Assembly: GCF_004339565.1 (NCBI RefSeq)
Contig: NZ_SMFZ01000001.1
Span: 372,001-436,000 of the forward strand
Length of the DNA stretch: 64,000 bases
Source: Pseudonocardia endophytica
GTDB lineage: Bacteria > Actinomycetota > Actinomycetes > Mycobacteriales > Pseudonocardiaceae
Direction: 5' to 3'
The position numbers were made by a program, and so were the translations under genes. This document shows, piece after piece, positions 46,911 through 55,539 of this stretch. Position 1 is the stretch's first letter. Each line of letters opens with the position of its first letter. The notes beneath the pieces are model-generated. The model was not told the origin of the DNA, ran no database searches, and saw nothing but the letters and a program-made list of their open reading frames with translations.

Positions 46911-48169
46911 GCCGTCATCAGCTCCCGGTAGTGCGCCCAGAAGCCGCGCATGGCCGTCTCGTCGGTGGCGCCGCCGATCGCGAGCCCGCGCTCGTCGACG
47001 GTCTCGCGCTCGGCGCCACGGCGGATGTCGACCCACTCCGGGCGCAGCTCCCCGAGGCCGGCCTGGTTGCGCTCGTACATCTCGGTGTCGTCGGCGAGCA
47101 GCATCCCGGCCGGGCCGACCGATCCGATGCACTGCTGCACCATCCGCCGGTTCATCTCCGGTGCGCCCTTGAGCTGCACCGCGGTGACGTGCTGCACGGT
47201 CAGGTCGGCGGCCAGCGGCTGGATCGTGAACAGCTGGATCTCCGCCACGAACAGGTTCGGGAAGATCATCACGTGCGGGGCGCCCTCGACGAGGATGTCC
47301 TCGGCCGCCGGGCCGTAGGTCTCCCGCATCCGGGCCGCGTAGTCCGGGACCTTCTCCTCGGTCGTGCCGAACCACCCGAGCGGTGTACCCAGCCTGCGGA
47401 ACTCCGGGCGAAGGTCGTTCTCGCTGTGCCCGCCGCCGAGCGCGCGGGTGACGGCGGTGGACTTCTCACCGTAGAGGGCACCGATCCCGCTGTCCGCCAC
47501 GCTGAAGATCGACTGGTGCACGAACTGCGGGTGGTAGCCGTCGGTCTCGTTCTCCACCAGCAGCTTCCAGTTCGCGCGCGCACGGTGGTGCAGGAAGCCG
47601 GCGGTGATCTCGACCTCTCCGTCCGGCGACAGCCGTGCCAGCCGGTCCAGCTCGCCGCGGGCCTCGCCGAGGTGCTCCTCCAGCGACGGCCCCTCGGCGG
47701 CGAAGCTGCCGAACACGAAACCCCGGTAGATCCCGACGCGCGGTACCCGGCCGAGCGCCAGGTCGCCCAGCTTCCCGCGCCCGCCGTAGCCCTGCGGGAA
47801 CGGGTAGCCGATCAGCTCGCCGTCGTTGCGGTAGGTCCAGCCGTGGTAGGCGCAGCGTAGCGAGCTGGAGTTCCCCCGGGCCGCCTCGCAGACCAGGTTG
47901 CCGCGGTGCGCGCACCGGTTGAGCAGCAGGTGGACCTCGCCGTCCGCGGAGCGCGTCATGATCACGTCCTGCGGGCCGATCGCCTTGCGCACGTAGTCGT
48001 TCGGCTCCGCGATCTCGCTGACGTGCCCGACGTAGACCCACGTGGCGTACCAGATCCTCGCCAGCTCGTCGGCGAAGATCTCCGGAGACGTGTAGAGCGA
48101 CCCGTGCACCCGCCGCGGCTCGATCAGCTCGTCGTACGGCAGCGTGTCGTGCGGCAGAGTCACGGCCAC
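46907..48169 (-). CDS. Aromatic ring-hydroxylating dioxygenase, Rieske alpha subunit
   Basis: The 420-residue catalytic subunit has the Rieske [2Fe-2S] motif CAHRGNLVCEAARGNS...CAYHGW near residues 85-110. The mononuclear iron ligands lie in NETDGYHPQFVHQS near residue 210, with a distal acidic ligand expected near 360. It adds O2 to an aromatic substrate, usually as a cis-diol. It is the first gene of a seven-gene operon with beta subunit, crotonases, CoA ligase and aldehyde dehydrogenase. No ferredoxin or reductase gene is in the operon or window. The divergent SDR could be the diol dehydrogenase. Confidence 0.92.
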   Translation of the reverse strand: MAVTLPHDTLPYDELIEPRRVHGSLYTSPEIFADELARIWYATWVYVGHVSEIAEPNDYVRKAIGPQDVIMTRSADGEVHLLLNRCAHRGNLVCEAARGNSSSLRCAYHGWTYRNDGELIGYPFPQGYGGRGKLGDLALGRVPRVGIYRGFVFGSFAAEGPSLEEHLGEARGELDRLARLSPDGEVEITAGFLHHRARANWKLLVENETDGYHPQFVHQSIFSVADSGIGALYGEKSTAVTRALGGGHSENDLRPEFRRLGTPLGWFGTTEEKVPDYAARMRETYGPAAEDILVEGAPHVMIFPNLFVAEIQLFTIQPLAADLTVQHVTAVQLKGAPEMNRRMVQQCIGSVGPAGMLLADDTEMYERNQAGLGELRPEWVDIRRGAERETVDERGLAIGGATDETAMRGFWAHYRELMTA

Positions 48170-48181
48170 CCCTCCCGCACA

Positions 48182-48198
48182 TTTTTAATCCGAGTTAA
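48182..48198. promoter_or_regulatory. AT-rich shared motif in the Rieske/SDR divergent gap
   Basis: TTTTTAATCCGAGTTAA lies 13 bp from the Rieske alpha start in the 88-bp gap shared with the SDR gene. TTTTAATCCG is repeated at 49211 before the next plus-strand operon. The TTAA-N6-TTAA symmetry suggests a repressor or activator site; the TetR gene at 54330 is the nearest candidate. Confidence 0.45.
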
Positions 48199-48257
48199 GG
48201 TCCGCCGAAGAACACCACCGGCGACCGTCCGGTGTCAAGGACGGGAGGACGCGATCC

Positions 48258-49055
48258 ATGGACCTCGGTCTCGCCGGCGCGCGGGCGGTCGTCACCGGTG
48301 CGGGCGCCAACATCGGGCGGGGCATCGCGCACGTGCTCGCCGGTGAGGGAGCCCGGGTTCTCGTCGTCGACATCGATGCGGGCCAGGCGGAACGGGTCGC
48401 GGCCGAGGTTCGCGACCTCGGCGCACCGGACGCCGGCCACCTCGCGCTGGACCTCACCGGAGACGGCGCGGGCGCCCGGGTCGTGGACGCCGCCGAACAG
48501 GCGTGGGGCGGCGTCGACATGCTGGTCAACAACGCCGGATGGAGCCGCCCGGGCTGGTTCACCGAGCAGACCGACCGGGCACTGTGGATGCGGACGGTCG
48601 AGGTGAACCTGCTCGCCGCCGTCGACTGCACGCAGGCCGCGCTCGGACCGATGCGCCGCGACGGGCGGGGCGCGGTCGTGTTCCTGTCCAGCGACGCCGC
48701 GTTCGGCGCCGTCCGCCAGGGGATCTACGGCAGCACGAAGGCCGGACTGATCTCGCTGGCGCGCACCGTGGCCCGGGAGAACGGGCGCTACGGGATCCGG
48801 TCCAACGTGGTCGCCCCCGGCCTCGTCACGCCGCCGGACGACGCCCCGGTCGGCGAGCACAGCGTGTGGGCGGACGGCACCGACGCGCTGTTCACGCCGG
48901 AACAGCGGGAGTCGGTGCTCCGCACGCAGGCACTGCGCCGCCCGACGACACCGGAGGACGTCGGGAACGCCGTCGCCTGGCTCTGCTCGGAGACGGCTGC
49001 GCGGCAGGTCACCGGCCAGGTCGTCGCCGTCGGCGGCGGGTCGTCGATGCCCTGA
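48258..49055 (+). CDS. Short-chain dehydrogenase/reductase
   Basis: The 265-residue classical SDR has the cofactor motif TGAGANIGRG, the NNAG motif, the catalytic Ser in FLSSDAAFG and YGSTK with catalytic Tyr and Lys. The acidic residue after the second strand (VVDID) favours NAD(H). Divergent from the Rieske genes, it could oxidise the cis-diol product or a 3-hydroxyacyl-CoA intermediate. The C-terminal GGGSSMP is usual for the family. The 197-bp gap downstream (49056-49252) contains only the shared motif and the ribosome site of the next gene. Confidence 0.88.
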   Translation: MDLGLAGARAVVTGAGANIGRGIAHVLAGEGARVLVVDIDAGQAERVAAEVRDLGAPDAGHLALDLTGDGAGARVVDAAEQAWGGVDMLVNNAGWSRPGWFTEQTDRALWMRTVEVNLLAAVDCTQAALGPMRRDGRGAVVFLSSDAAFGAVRQGIYGSTKAGLISLARTVARENGRYGIRSNVVAPGLVTPPDDAPVGEHSVWADGTDALFTPEQRESVLRTQALRRPTTPEDVGNAVAWLCSETAARQVTGQVVAVGGGSSMP

Positions 49056-49209
49056 CCGTCGGATGGCCCCTCCCGTCGCGGCCCCCGCGGCATGATCAGC
49101 AGACCGGTCCGGACCGATGCCGTGAGCGGCGCCCATCCGGACCGAACCGCCGATCATGGACCGAACGCGCGGCCCCGACGGCGGTTGACGGCCACCAGAT
49201 CCCTTCCTA

Positions 49210-49223
49210 TTTTAATCCGGAAT
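49210..49223. promoter_or_regulatory. Second copy of the TTTTAATCCG motif
   Basis: TTTTAATCCGGAAT sits 30 bp upstream of the GTG of the enoyl-CoA hydratase operon. It shares the 10-base core with the motif in the Rieske/SDR gap. A run of A/T this long is rare in this GC-rich window outside promoters. Confidence 0.45.
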
Positions 49224-49252
49224 CGAAACAAGGGACGGAAGGCGGTGGGACC

Positions 49253-50074
49253 GTGGAGCACGCCATCGCCGGAACGCCGTCGGCGAACCCGGCGCCGTAC
49301 CGCACGCTGACACTCGACGTCGTCGACGGGCTGGCGCGCCTGCGGCTCGACCGCCCTGCGCAGCGCAACGCGATCGACGCGTGCATGGCCGCCGACCTCG
49401 CGCGGGCGACGGCCGCGCTCGCCGCCGACCGGTCGGTCCGCGCGGTCCTGCTGTCCGGCAACGGGCCGACGTTCAGCGCCGGCGGCGACATCGGCGACTT
49501 CGTCGAGGCTGGCTCCGGCCTCCCGGACCGGCTCCACGCCATGATCGACGACTTCCACCTCGCCGTGGAACGGCTGGCCGCGCTCGACGTGCCGGTCGTG
49601 GCCGCGGTGACCGGCGCCTGCGCGGGCGGCGGGCTCGGGCTGGTGTGCGCCGCGGACGTCGTCGTCGCGGCCCCGGACGCCGTGTTCGCCGCCGGCTACC
49701 CGGCGCTCGGCCTGACCGCGGACGGCGGCAGCACGTGGTTCCTGCCCCGCCTGATCGGTCAGCGTCGCACCCGGGAGCTGTTCCTCACCGGCCGGCGGGT
49801 CGGCGCACCGGAGGCGCGCGAGTGGGGCCTGGTGACCACGGTCGCCGACGATGCCCCGGCCGAGGCCGAGCGGGTCGCCGCGACGCTCGCGACCGGCCCG
49901 ACACGGGCGTTCGCCGCCGTTCGGGACCTGTTGCGGCACAGCAGCCAGGCGACCCTGCACGACCAGCTCGCGGCCGAACAGCGCTCCGTCGTCGACGCCG
50001 CACGGACCGATGACGCACGCGAGGGCGTCGCCGCGTTCGCCGCCCGCCGGCCGCCGCTGTTCAGGGGCCGGTGA
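49253..50074 (+). CDS. Enoyl-CoA hydratase/isomerase family protein
   Basis: The 273-residue crotonase-fold protein has FSAGGDIGDFVEAG and VTGACAGGGLGLVCAADVVV. LGLTADGGSTWFLPRLIG again has Asp in place of a catalytic Glu, like the minus-strand protein at 44627. The GTG start is placed after GGACGGAAGG. It begins a plus-strand operon with acyl-CoA dehydrogenase, CoA ligase and FAD oxidoreductase. Shared residues suggest the two crotonases are paralogues serving one pathway. Confidence 0.87.
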   Translation: MEHAIAGTPSANPAPYRTLTLDVVDGLARLRLDRPAQRNAIDACMAADLARATAALAADRSVRAVLLSGNGPTFSAGGDIGDFVEAGSGLPDRLHAMIDDFHLAVERLAALDVPVVAAVTGACAGGGLGLVCAADVVVAAPDAVFAAGYPALGLTADGGSTWFLPRLIGQRRTRELFLTGRRVGAPEAREWGLVTTVADDAPAEAERVAATLATGPTRAFAAVRDLLRHSSQATLHDQLAAEQRSVVDAARTDDAREGVAAFAARRPPLFRGR

Positions 50075-50214
50075 CCGGCGTGGACCTGACCACGGCCCGG
50101 TCCCGCGCCACCGCGAACCGCGTCGGACGACCGCGACCCGCGCCACCGGTCCGCACCGCCGGGGCCCACGACCGCGCCCGTCACGCGGCTCCGGCCGCAC
50201 CGGAAGGGGACACC

Positions 50215-51420
50215 ATGACCGCCGCCTCGAGCATCGTCGGCGACACCGAGGAGCGGGCCGCGCTGCGCGACGCCGTCGCGAAGCTGGCCGGCCGGTACGG
50301 CCACGACTACTTCCGCCGGTGCTCGGACACGCACACCGAGCCGGCCGAGCTGTGGGCCGAGCTCGGCGCCGCGGGCTTCCTCGGCGTGCACCTCCCCGAG
50401 CAGTACGGAGGTGGGGGTGGGGGCATGACCGACCTCGCCGTCGTCGTCGAAGAGATGTCCGCGCAGGGACTCCCGCTGCTGATGACGGTCATCTCCCCCG
50501 CCATCTGCGGGTCGATCATCGCCCGGCACGGGAGCGACGAGCTGAAGCGGCGCTGGCTGCCCGGCATCGCCGACGGCAGCCTCACGATGGCGTTCGCGAT
50601 CACCGAGCCGGAGGCCGGCTCGAACAGCCACGAGATCACCACTACCGCGCACCCCGACGGCGAGGGCTGGCGGCTGCGCGGCACGAAGTACTGGACGTCC
50701 GGAATCGACGAGGCGGACGCGGTACTCGTCGTGGCCCGTGACGCCGAGAGGAGCGCCGGCGGGGCGGGCATCGACACCGATCCGGGCGCTGGCGGGCGGC
50801 GACCGCTGTCGCTGTTCGTCGTCCCGACCGACTCGCCCGGCCTGACCTGGCAGCTCATCCCGGCCGCGCTGCGCCAGCCCGAGCAGCAGTTCACGGTGTT
50901 CCTCGACGACGTGCCGGTCGGCCAGGAGGCGCTGATCGGCGAGGCGGGGCACGGGCTGCGGCAGGTGTTCGCCGGCCTCAACCCGGAGCGGATCACGGCG
51001 GCCTGCATCTCGAACGGCATCGCCCGCTACGCGCTGGACAAGGCAGCAGGCTACGCGCGGGACCGGACGGTGTGGAGGGGCGTGCCGATCGGCGCGCACC
51101 AGGGCGTCGCGCACCCGCTGGCCGAGGCGTGGATCGGCACCCAGTCCGCGCGGCTGATGGCGTTCCGCGCCGCCGAGATGTTCGACGCCGGCGAGGACGC
51201 GGCCGAGGCGTCGAACGTCGCGAAGTTCGTCGCCGCGGACACGTCGCTGCGTGCGCTGGACCAGGCCATGCAGACGCACGGCGGCAACGGGATGGCGCTC
51301 GAGTACGGGCTCGCCGACCTCTGGTTCGTCGCCCGGATGCTCAAGACCGCCCCGGTCAGCCGGGAGATGGTGCTCAACTTCGTCGCGCAGCGCAGCCTCG
51401 GCCTGCCGGCGTCCTACTAG
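50215..51420 (+). CDS. Acyl-CoA dehydrogenase
   Basis: The 401-residue FAD enzyme introduces an alpha,beta double bond into an acyl-CoA. Motifs are MAFAITEPEAGSNSHEITTTA near residue 125, KYWTSGIDEADAVLVVAR, and the C-terminal QTHGGNGMALEYGLADLW helix with a Glu in the usual catalytic region. The ATG was chosen for GGAAGGGGA upstream. A GTG overlapping the previous stop at 50071 would add 48 Arg/Ala/Pro-rich residues unlike the family. The acceptor is normally an electron-transfer flavoprotein. Confidence 0.9.
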   Translation: MTAASSIVGDTEERAALRDAVAKLAGRYGHDYFRRCSDTHTEPAELWAELGAAGFLGVHLPEQYGGGGGGMTDLAVVVEEMSAQGLPLLMTVISPAICGSIIARHGSDELKRRWLPGIADGSLTMAFAITEPEAGSNSHEITTTAHPDGEGWRLRGTKYWTSGIDEADAVLVVARDAERSAGGAGIDTDPGAGGRRPLSLFVVPTDSPGLTWQLIPAALRQPEQQFTVFLDDVPVGQEALIGEAGHGLRQVFAGLNPERITAACISNGIARYALDKAAGYARDRTVWRGVPIGAHQGVAHPLAEAWIGTQSARLMAFRAAEMFDAGEDAAEASNVAKFVAADTSLRALDQAMQTHGGNGMALEYGLADLWFVARMLKTAPVSREMVLNFVAQRSLGLPASY

Positions 51421-51429
51421 GAGCCCGGG

Positions 51430-53013
51430 ATGACGACCACCACGCGATCGCGGTCGGAGTGGACCGCGGAGCGCACGCCGGAGATCGCCGAGGAGACCGT
51501 CGGCGCCGTGCTGCGACGGCAGGCCGCGGACCGCCCGGACACGACGGCGCTCGTCGCGACCCGGCACGACGGCACGTCCGGCCGCTGGACCTACGCCGAG
51601 CTGCTGGACGCGGCCGAACGGGCCGCGGGCGGGCTGCTGGAGCTGGCCGAACCCGGCGAGCGGGTGGCGCTGTGGGCGCCGAACGTCGCCGAGTGGCCGA
51701 TCGTGCAGTACGGGGCGGCGCTGGCCGGGATGGTGCTCGTCGCGCCGAACCCGGCGCTGCGGCCGCCGGAGCTGGAGCACGCGCTGCGGCTCTCCGGCGC
51801 CACGGTGCTCGTGCACGCCGACCGGGTCGGCGGCTACGACATGGCGGCGGTGGCGGCGGAGGTCACCCCCGCGCTGCCCGGCCTGCGGCACGTCCGGTCG
51901 CTGTCCGAGCCGCTCGACGGTGCCCCGCCGGCGCCTGAGGAGCGCAGCCGTCCGGACGACCCGGCGATGATCCAGTTCACGTCCGGTACCACCGGGCACC
52001 CGAAGGGCGTGCTGCTGGCGCACCGCTCGCTGGTCAACAACGCGCGGTTCACCATGCTGGCCGCCGAGATCGGCGACGCCCCGGTGGCGATCGCCCCGCT
52101 GCCGATGTTCCACACGGCGGGCTGCGTGATCTCCACGCTCGGCCCGGCGTTCCTCGGCGGCACGATGGTGCTGATCGAGCGGTTCGAGCCGGTCGCCGTG
52201 CTGGAGACGATGCGCGCCGAGGGCGCGACCGTGCTGATGAGCGTCCCGACCGTGCTCGGCGCCCTCGTCGCGACGGCCGGGAAGCAGGACGGCCCGGCAC
52301 CGCAGCTGGAGACCGTGCTGGTCGGCGCCGCGACCGCACCCGGCCCGATGATCGAGGCCGCGCACGCGACGTTCGGTGCGCACGTGCACAACCTCTACGG
52401 GCAGACCGAGCTCTCCCCCGTGCTCTGCCTGACCCGGCGCACGGACTCGCACGCCGACCTGACGACGAGCGTCGGGCGCCCGCTGCCGCACACCGACGCC
52501 CGCGTCGTCGACCCCGCGACCCGCGAGGTCGTCGCGCTCGGGGAGGTCGGCGAGGTGTGCGCCCGCGGCTACAACCAGATGATCCACTACGTGGACGACC
52601 CGGAGGCCACGGCGGCAGGAGTGGACCGCGACGGGTTCCTGCACACCGGCGACCTCGGCTCGATGGACGAGCGCGGCATGATCACGCTCACCGGCCGACT
52701 GAAGGAGCTGATCATCCGGGGTGGCGAGAACGTGTCCCCGGCCGAGGTGGAGATCGCCCTCGCCGCGCACCCGGCCGTCGCCGAGTCCGCCGTGCTGGGC
52801 CTGCCCGACGAGCAGTGGGGCGAGATCGTCGCCGCGGCCGTGCGCACCCACGAACCCGCTCCCGACGGGCTCGACGAGGAGCTGGCCGCGCACTGCATGT
52901 CCCGCCTCACGCCGTCGAAGGTGCCGGTGCGCTGGTTCTTCGTCGACGACCTGCCGCACACCCCGTCCGGAAAGGTGCAGAAGTACGTGCTCCGAGAGCA
53001 GCTGATCCCGTGA
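51430..53013 (+). CDS. AMP-dependent acyl-CoA ligase (FadD-like)
   Basis: The 527-residue adenylate-forming enzyme shows MIQFTSGTTGHPKGVLLAHR, LYGQTELSP, TGDLGSMDERGMITLTGRLK and PSGKVQKYVLREQ with the catalytic Lys. It begins 9 bp after the acyl-CoA dehydrogenase stop, and its TGA overlaps the GTG of the next gene. Together with dehydrogenase and hydratase it gives acid activation plus the first two beta-oxidation steps. It is the second ligase of the locus, so two different acids may be activated. Confidence 0.92.
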   Translation: MTTTTRSRSEWTAERTPEIAEETVGAVLRRQAADRPDTTALVATRHDGTSGRWTYAELLDAAERAAGGLLELAEPGERVALWAPNVAEWPIVQYGAALAGMVLVAPNPALRPPELEHALRLSGATVLVHADRVGGYDMAAVAAEVTPALPGLRHVRSLSEPLDGAPPAPEERSRPDDPAMIQFTSGTTGHPKGVLLAHRSLVNNARFTMLAAEIGDAPVAIAPLPMFHTAGCVISTLGPAFLGGTMVLIERFEPVAVLETMRAEGATVLMSVPTVLGALVATAGKQDGPAPQLETVLVGAATAPGPMIEAAHATFGAHVHNLYGQTELSPVLCLTRRTDSHADLTTSVGRPLPHTDARVVDPATREVVALGEVGEVCARGYNQMIHYVDDPEATAAGVDRDGFLHTGDLGSMDERGMITLTGRLKELIIRGGENVSPAEVEIALAAHPAVAESAVLGLPDEQWGEIVAAAVRTHEPAPDGLDEELAAHCMSRLTPSKVPVRWFFVDDLPHTPSGKVQKYVLREQLIP

Positions 53014-54320
53014 CCCGCACGTTCGACGCCCTGGTGGTGGGCGCGGGGGCGGGCGGCCTGTTCGCCGCCGCGCGCCTGGCCCACGCCGGGTACCGCACGC
53101 TCGTCGTGGAGCGCATGGACAAGGTGGGCGGTCGCGCGTCGAGCACCGACGTCGACGGCTTCACGGTCAACGACGGCGCCATCGTGATCGAGGTCGGCGG
53201 GATCACCGAGGAGACGTTCGCCGAGGTCGGCGCCGAGTTCGACGTGCGCACCCCGTCGGTCCCGGTGCTCTACCGGGTCGGCGGCCGCAACCTCGACGTC
53301 ACCCGCGGCGGCTGGGGCGTGCTGCTGTCCACGCTGACCCGGCAGGGGGCGAAGCTGCTCAGCGGCATCGGCGCCGCCCGCACCGACGACGACGCGTTAC
53401 CCGGTGAGGAGCTGTCCACGGCGGACTGGGTCGCGCGCTACTCGCGCAGCGAGGCCGTGCAGGGCGTGTTCCGCAACATGTGCGCGTCGGTGTTCGCGGT
53501 CGGTTCCGACGAGCTCCCGGCGCGCGTGTTCCTCACCTACTTCACCCGCCGCTCGGCGTTCAAGCGCTTCGGCTTCTGTCCACAGGGGACGATCGGGATC
53601 TGGCGCTCGCTCGCCGAGACGATCACCGCCCGGGGCGGCGAGGTGTGGCTGTCCAGCGAGGTCTCGGCGCTGCACGTCTCCGACGGCCGGGTGACCGGCG
53701 CGACCGTCGAGCGCGACGGCGGGCCGGTCGAGATCACCTGCACGGTCGCGGTGAGCGACACCGGCCCGGCCGCCACCGCGGCACTGCTCGGAGACGGCGA
53801 CCTGCCCGCCGACTACCGCGAGCGCGTCCGGGCCGCGGACCGGCCGTGCGCCATGCTCGCCGTCAACTTCGCCAGCCGGGAGCGGCTGCTCGACGTGCCG
53901 GGCCTGCTGCTGTTCTCCACGACCGACCGGCTCTGCTACGTCGCGTCGTTCACCGAGACGTGCCCGGAGATGGCGCCGCCCGGGTGGCACCTCTACGTCG
54001 GCGCGTCCGTCCCGACGCCGTCGGTGGGCGCGTTCGACGCCGACGACGAGACCGAACGGCTCCTGGCCGACCTACGGAAGGAGGTGCCGGGCTTCGACGA
54101 GGCACGCGTCCTGTCCACGGCTGTGATGCGCGACGGGTGGCCGCCGCAGCGCGCCGTGGCCGGCTACGACCTGCCGCCGGACACGCCGGTCCCGAACCTC
54201 TGGAACGTCGGCGACGGCGTGAAGGAGTACGCCAACGGCGGCACGACGGCCTGCGCGGAGACCGCCAAGCTCGTCGTCGACCGGATCCGGGCCGCGTACC
54301 CGCTGCCCGCGCGCGCCTGA
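53010..54320 (+). CDS. FAD-dependent oxidoreductase, phytoene-desaturase-like
   Basis: The 436-residue protein starts with a dinucleotide-binding motif (DALVVGAGAGGLFAAARLAHAGYRTLVVE) followed by KVGGRASSTDVDGFTVNDGA, the pattern of the carotenoid desaturase / amine oxidase superfamily. The C-terminal flavin contact is LWNVGDGVKEYANGGTTACAETAKLV. There is no carotenoid gene nearby. Located in a beta-oxidation operon, it may desaturate or dehydrogenate a ring or side chain. The GTG overlaps the upstream stop (GTGA). Confidence 0.85.
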   Translation: MTRTFDALVVGAGAGGLFAAARLAHAGYRTLVVERMDKVGGRASSTDVDGFTVNDGAIVIEVGGITEETFAEVGAEFDVRTPSVPVLYRVGGRNLDVTRGGWGVLLSTLTRQGAKLLSGIGAARTDDDALPGEELSTADWVARYSRSEAVQGVFRNMCASVFAVGSDELPARVFLTYFTRRSAFKRFGFCPQGTIGIWRSLAETITARGGEVWLSSEVSALHVSDGRVTGATVERDGGPVEITCTVAVSDTGPAATAALLGDGDLPADYRERVRAADRPCAMLAVNFASRERLLDVPGLLLFSTTDRLCYVASFTETCPEMAPPGWHLYVGASVPTPSVGAFDADDETERLLADLRKEVPGFDEARVLSTAVMRDGWPPQRAVAGYDLPPDTPVPNLWNVGDGVKEYANGGTTACAETAKLVVDRIRAAYPLPARA

Positions 54321-54329
54321 CAGGCTCAG

Positions 54330-54968
54330 GTGGTGACGCGCAGAACCGTGGAGCCGGTGGACGCCGAGGACACGGGCACCACGGAGACCAAGTCCGCGCG
54401 CACCCACGCCCGGCTCCTCGACGCGGCCGCGGCCGTCCTCGCCGAGAAGGGGTTCGCCGGGACCCGGCTGTCGGATATCGCCGAGCGGGCCCAGGTCCAG
54501 GCACCGGCGATCTACTACTACTACCCGTCGCGCGAGCACCTGATCGAGGCCGTGATCAGCTCCGGCGCCGCGTCCATGCGTGCCTTCCTGGAACGGACGC
54601 TCGCCGAGCTGCCGGACACGGCGACGCCGACGGACCGGATCGCGGCCGCCGTCGAGGCCCACCTGCGCCACGAACTGGAGCTCTCGGACTACGCCCGCGC
54701 CGTCGTCCGCAACGCCAACCAGATCCCGGAGGAGTTCCGCCGCGCCGCGATCACCGAGATCGGCGGCTACTACGAGATCTGGCGCGGGCTGGTCGAGGAC
54801 CTGCGCGCCGCCGGCCAGCTGCGCGCCGACGTCGACCCGTCGGTCGGGCGCATGATCGTGCTCGGTTCGCTGAACTGGACCGTCGAGTGGTGGGACGCGC
54901 AGCGCGGCCCGATCGAGGGCGTCATCGCCGTCGCCCAGTCGATGGTGCTGCACGCGCTGCGTCCCTGA
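54330..54968 (+). CDS. TetR-family transcriptional regulator
   Basis: The 212-residue protein has an N-terminal helix-turn-helix (RLLDAAAAVLAEKGFAGTRLSDIAERAQVQAPAIYYYYPSREHLIEAV) and a C-terminal domain ending WTVEWWDAQRGPIEGVIAVAQ, seen in TetR proteins sensing CoA thioesters such as KstR2-like members. Two GTG codons in tandem could start it. It lies 9 bp after the FAD oxidoreductase, so it is likely part of the operon and may regulate both divergent operons through the TTTTAATCCG motif. Confidence 0.87.
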   Translation: MVTRRTVEPVDAEDTGTTETKSARTHARLLDAAAAVLAEKGFAGTRLSDIAERAQVQAPAIYYYYPSREHLIEAVISSGAASMRAFLERTLAELPDTATPTDRIAAAVEAHLRHELELSDYARAVVRNANQIPEEFRRAAITEIGGYYEIWRGLVEDLRAAGQLRADVDPSVGRMIVLGSLNWTVEWWDAQRGPIEGVIAVAQSMVLHALRP

Positions 54969-55025
54969 CACCGTCCTGCCTGCGGCGCTCGACGCGGACG
55001 ACGTGACACCCGGCCGTTCCACGGA

Positions 55026-55439
55026 TCACTCGTCCCAGACGATCCCCACCGCGTCCAGGCGCGGACGGTCGAAGCCCCACAGGAACTCGAGCGTCTCGCC
55101 GGTGTCGTTGTGGATCCGGTGGGGTGTCGACCTCGGGATCCATAGAGCCGAGCCGGGCTCGCCGCGGATCACCTCGTCACCGACGACGAACTCCGCCGAG
55201 CCGCCGACGATGTAGTACCACTCGTCGGCGTGCGGGTGGTGGTGCAGCAGGTGCACCTCACCGGGACCGAGCCACGCCAGCCCGACCATGAGCCGCTCGG
55301 AGCCCACGAGCGACGAGTTGACGAGCTCGACGAGCCGTCCGCGGTCGCGCGGGTCGCCGCCGGCCGCCATCCACGCCGCGTCGCCCGCGTCGCCCTGGTC
55401 GACGACGGGCTGGTCCTGCGCGCGGACGTGGAAGGTCAT
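55026..55439 (-). CDS. Cupin-domain protein
   Basis: The 137-residue protein has a clear first cupin motif with metal ligands, HHHPHADEWYYIVGGSAEFVVG, and the second motif ALWIPRSTPHRIHNDTGETLEF. Both His/Glu sets are present, so unlike the cupin at 22119 it should bind metal. The start at 55439 (MTFHVRAQDQ) follows an A/G-rich stretch. It is convergent with TetR and downstream of the ADH terminator. The function is unknown. Confidence 0.8.
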   Translation of the reverse strand: MTFHVRAQDQPVVDQGDAGDAAWMAAGGDPRDRGRLVELVNSSLVGSERLMVGLAWLGPGEVHLLHHHPHADEWYYIVGGSAEFVVGDEVIRGEPGSALWIPRSTPHRIHNDTGETLEFLWGFDRPRLDAVGIVWDE

Positions 55440-55486
55440 GTGCCGGAGTCTCGGCGGTCCCGACCGTGCGCGTCCATCAAAGAAAA

Positions 55487-55527
55487 CCGCGCCGGACCGT
55501 GTATCCGACATACACGATCCGGCGCGG
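55487..55527 (-). terminator. Rho-independent terminator of the alcohol dehydrogenase gene
   Basis: A 10-bp stem (CCGCGCCGGA and complement) continues into a GTGTA/TACAC inner stem. On the minus strand it is followed by TTTTCTTT. It starts 13 bp past the ADH stop, so it ends that transcript. Confidence 0.85.
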
Positions 55528-55539
55528 CAGCCCGCGGCG

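Noticed and set aside
50071..50214. N-terminal extension of the acyl-CoA dehydrogenase from a GTG overlapping the upstream stop
   Set aside because: The 48 extra residues are Arg/Ala/Pro-rich and non-homologous in style. A good ribosome site precedes the ATG at 50215.
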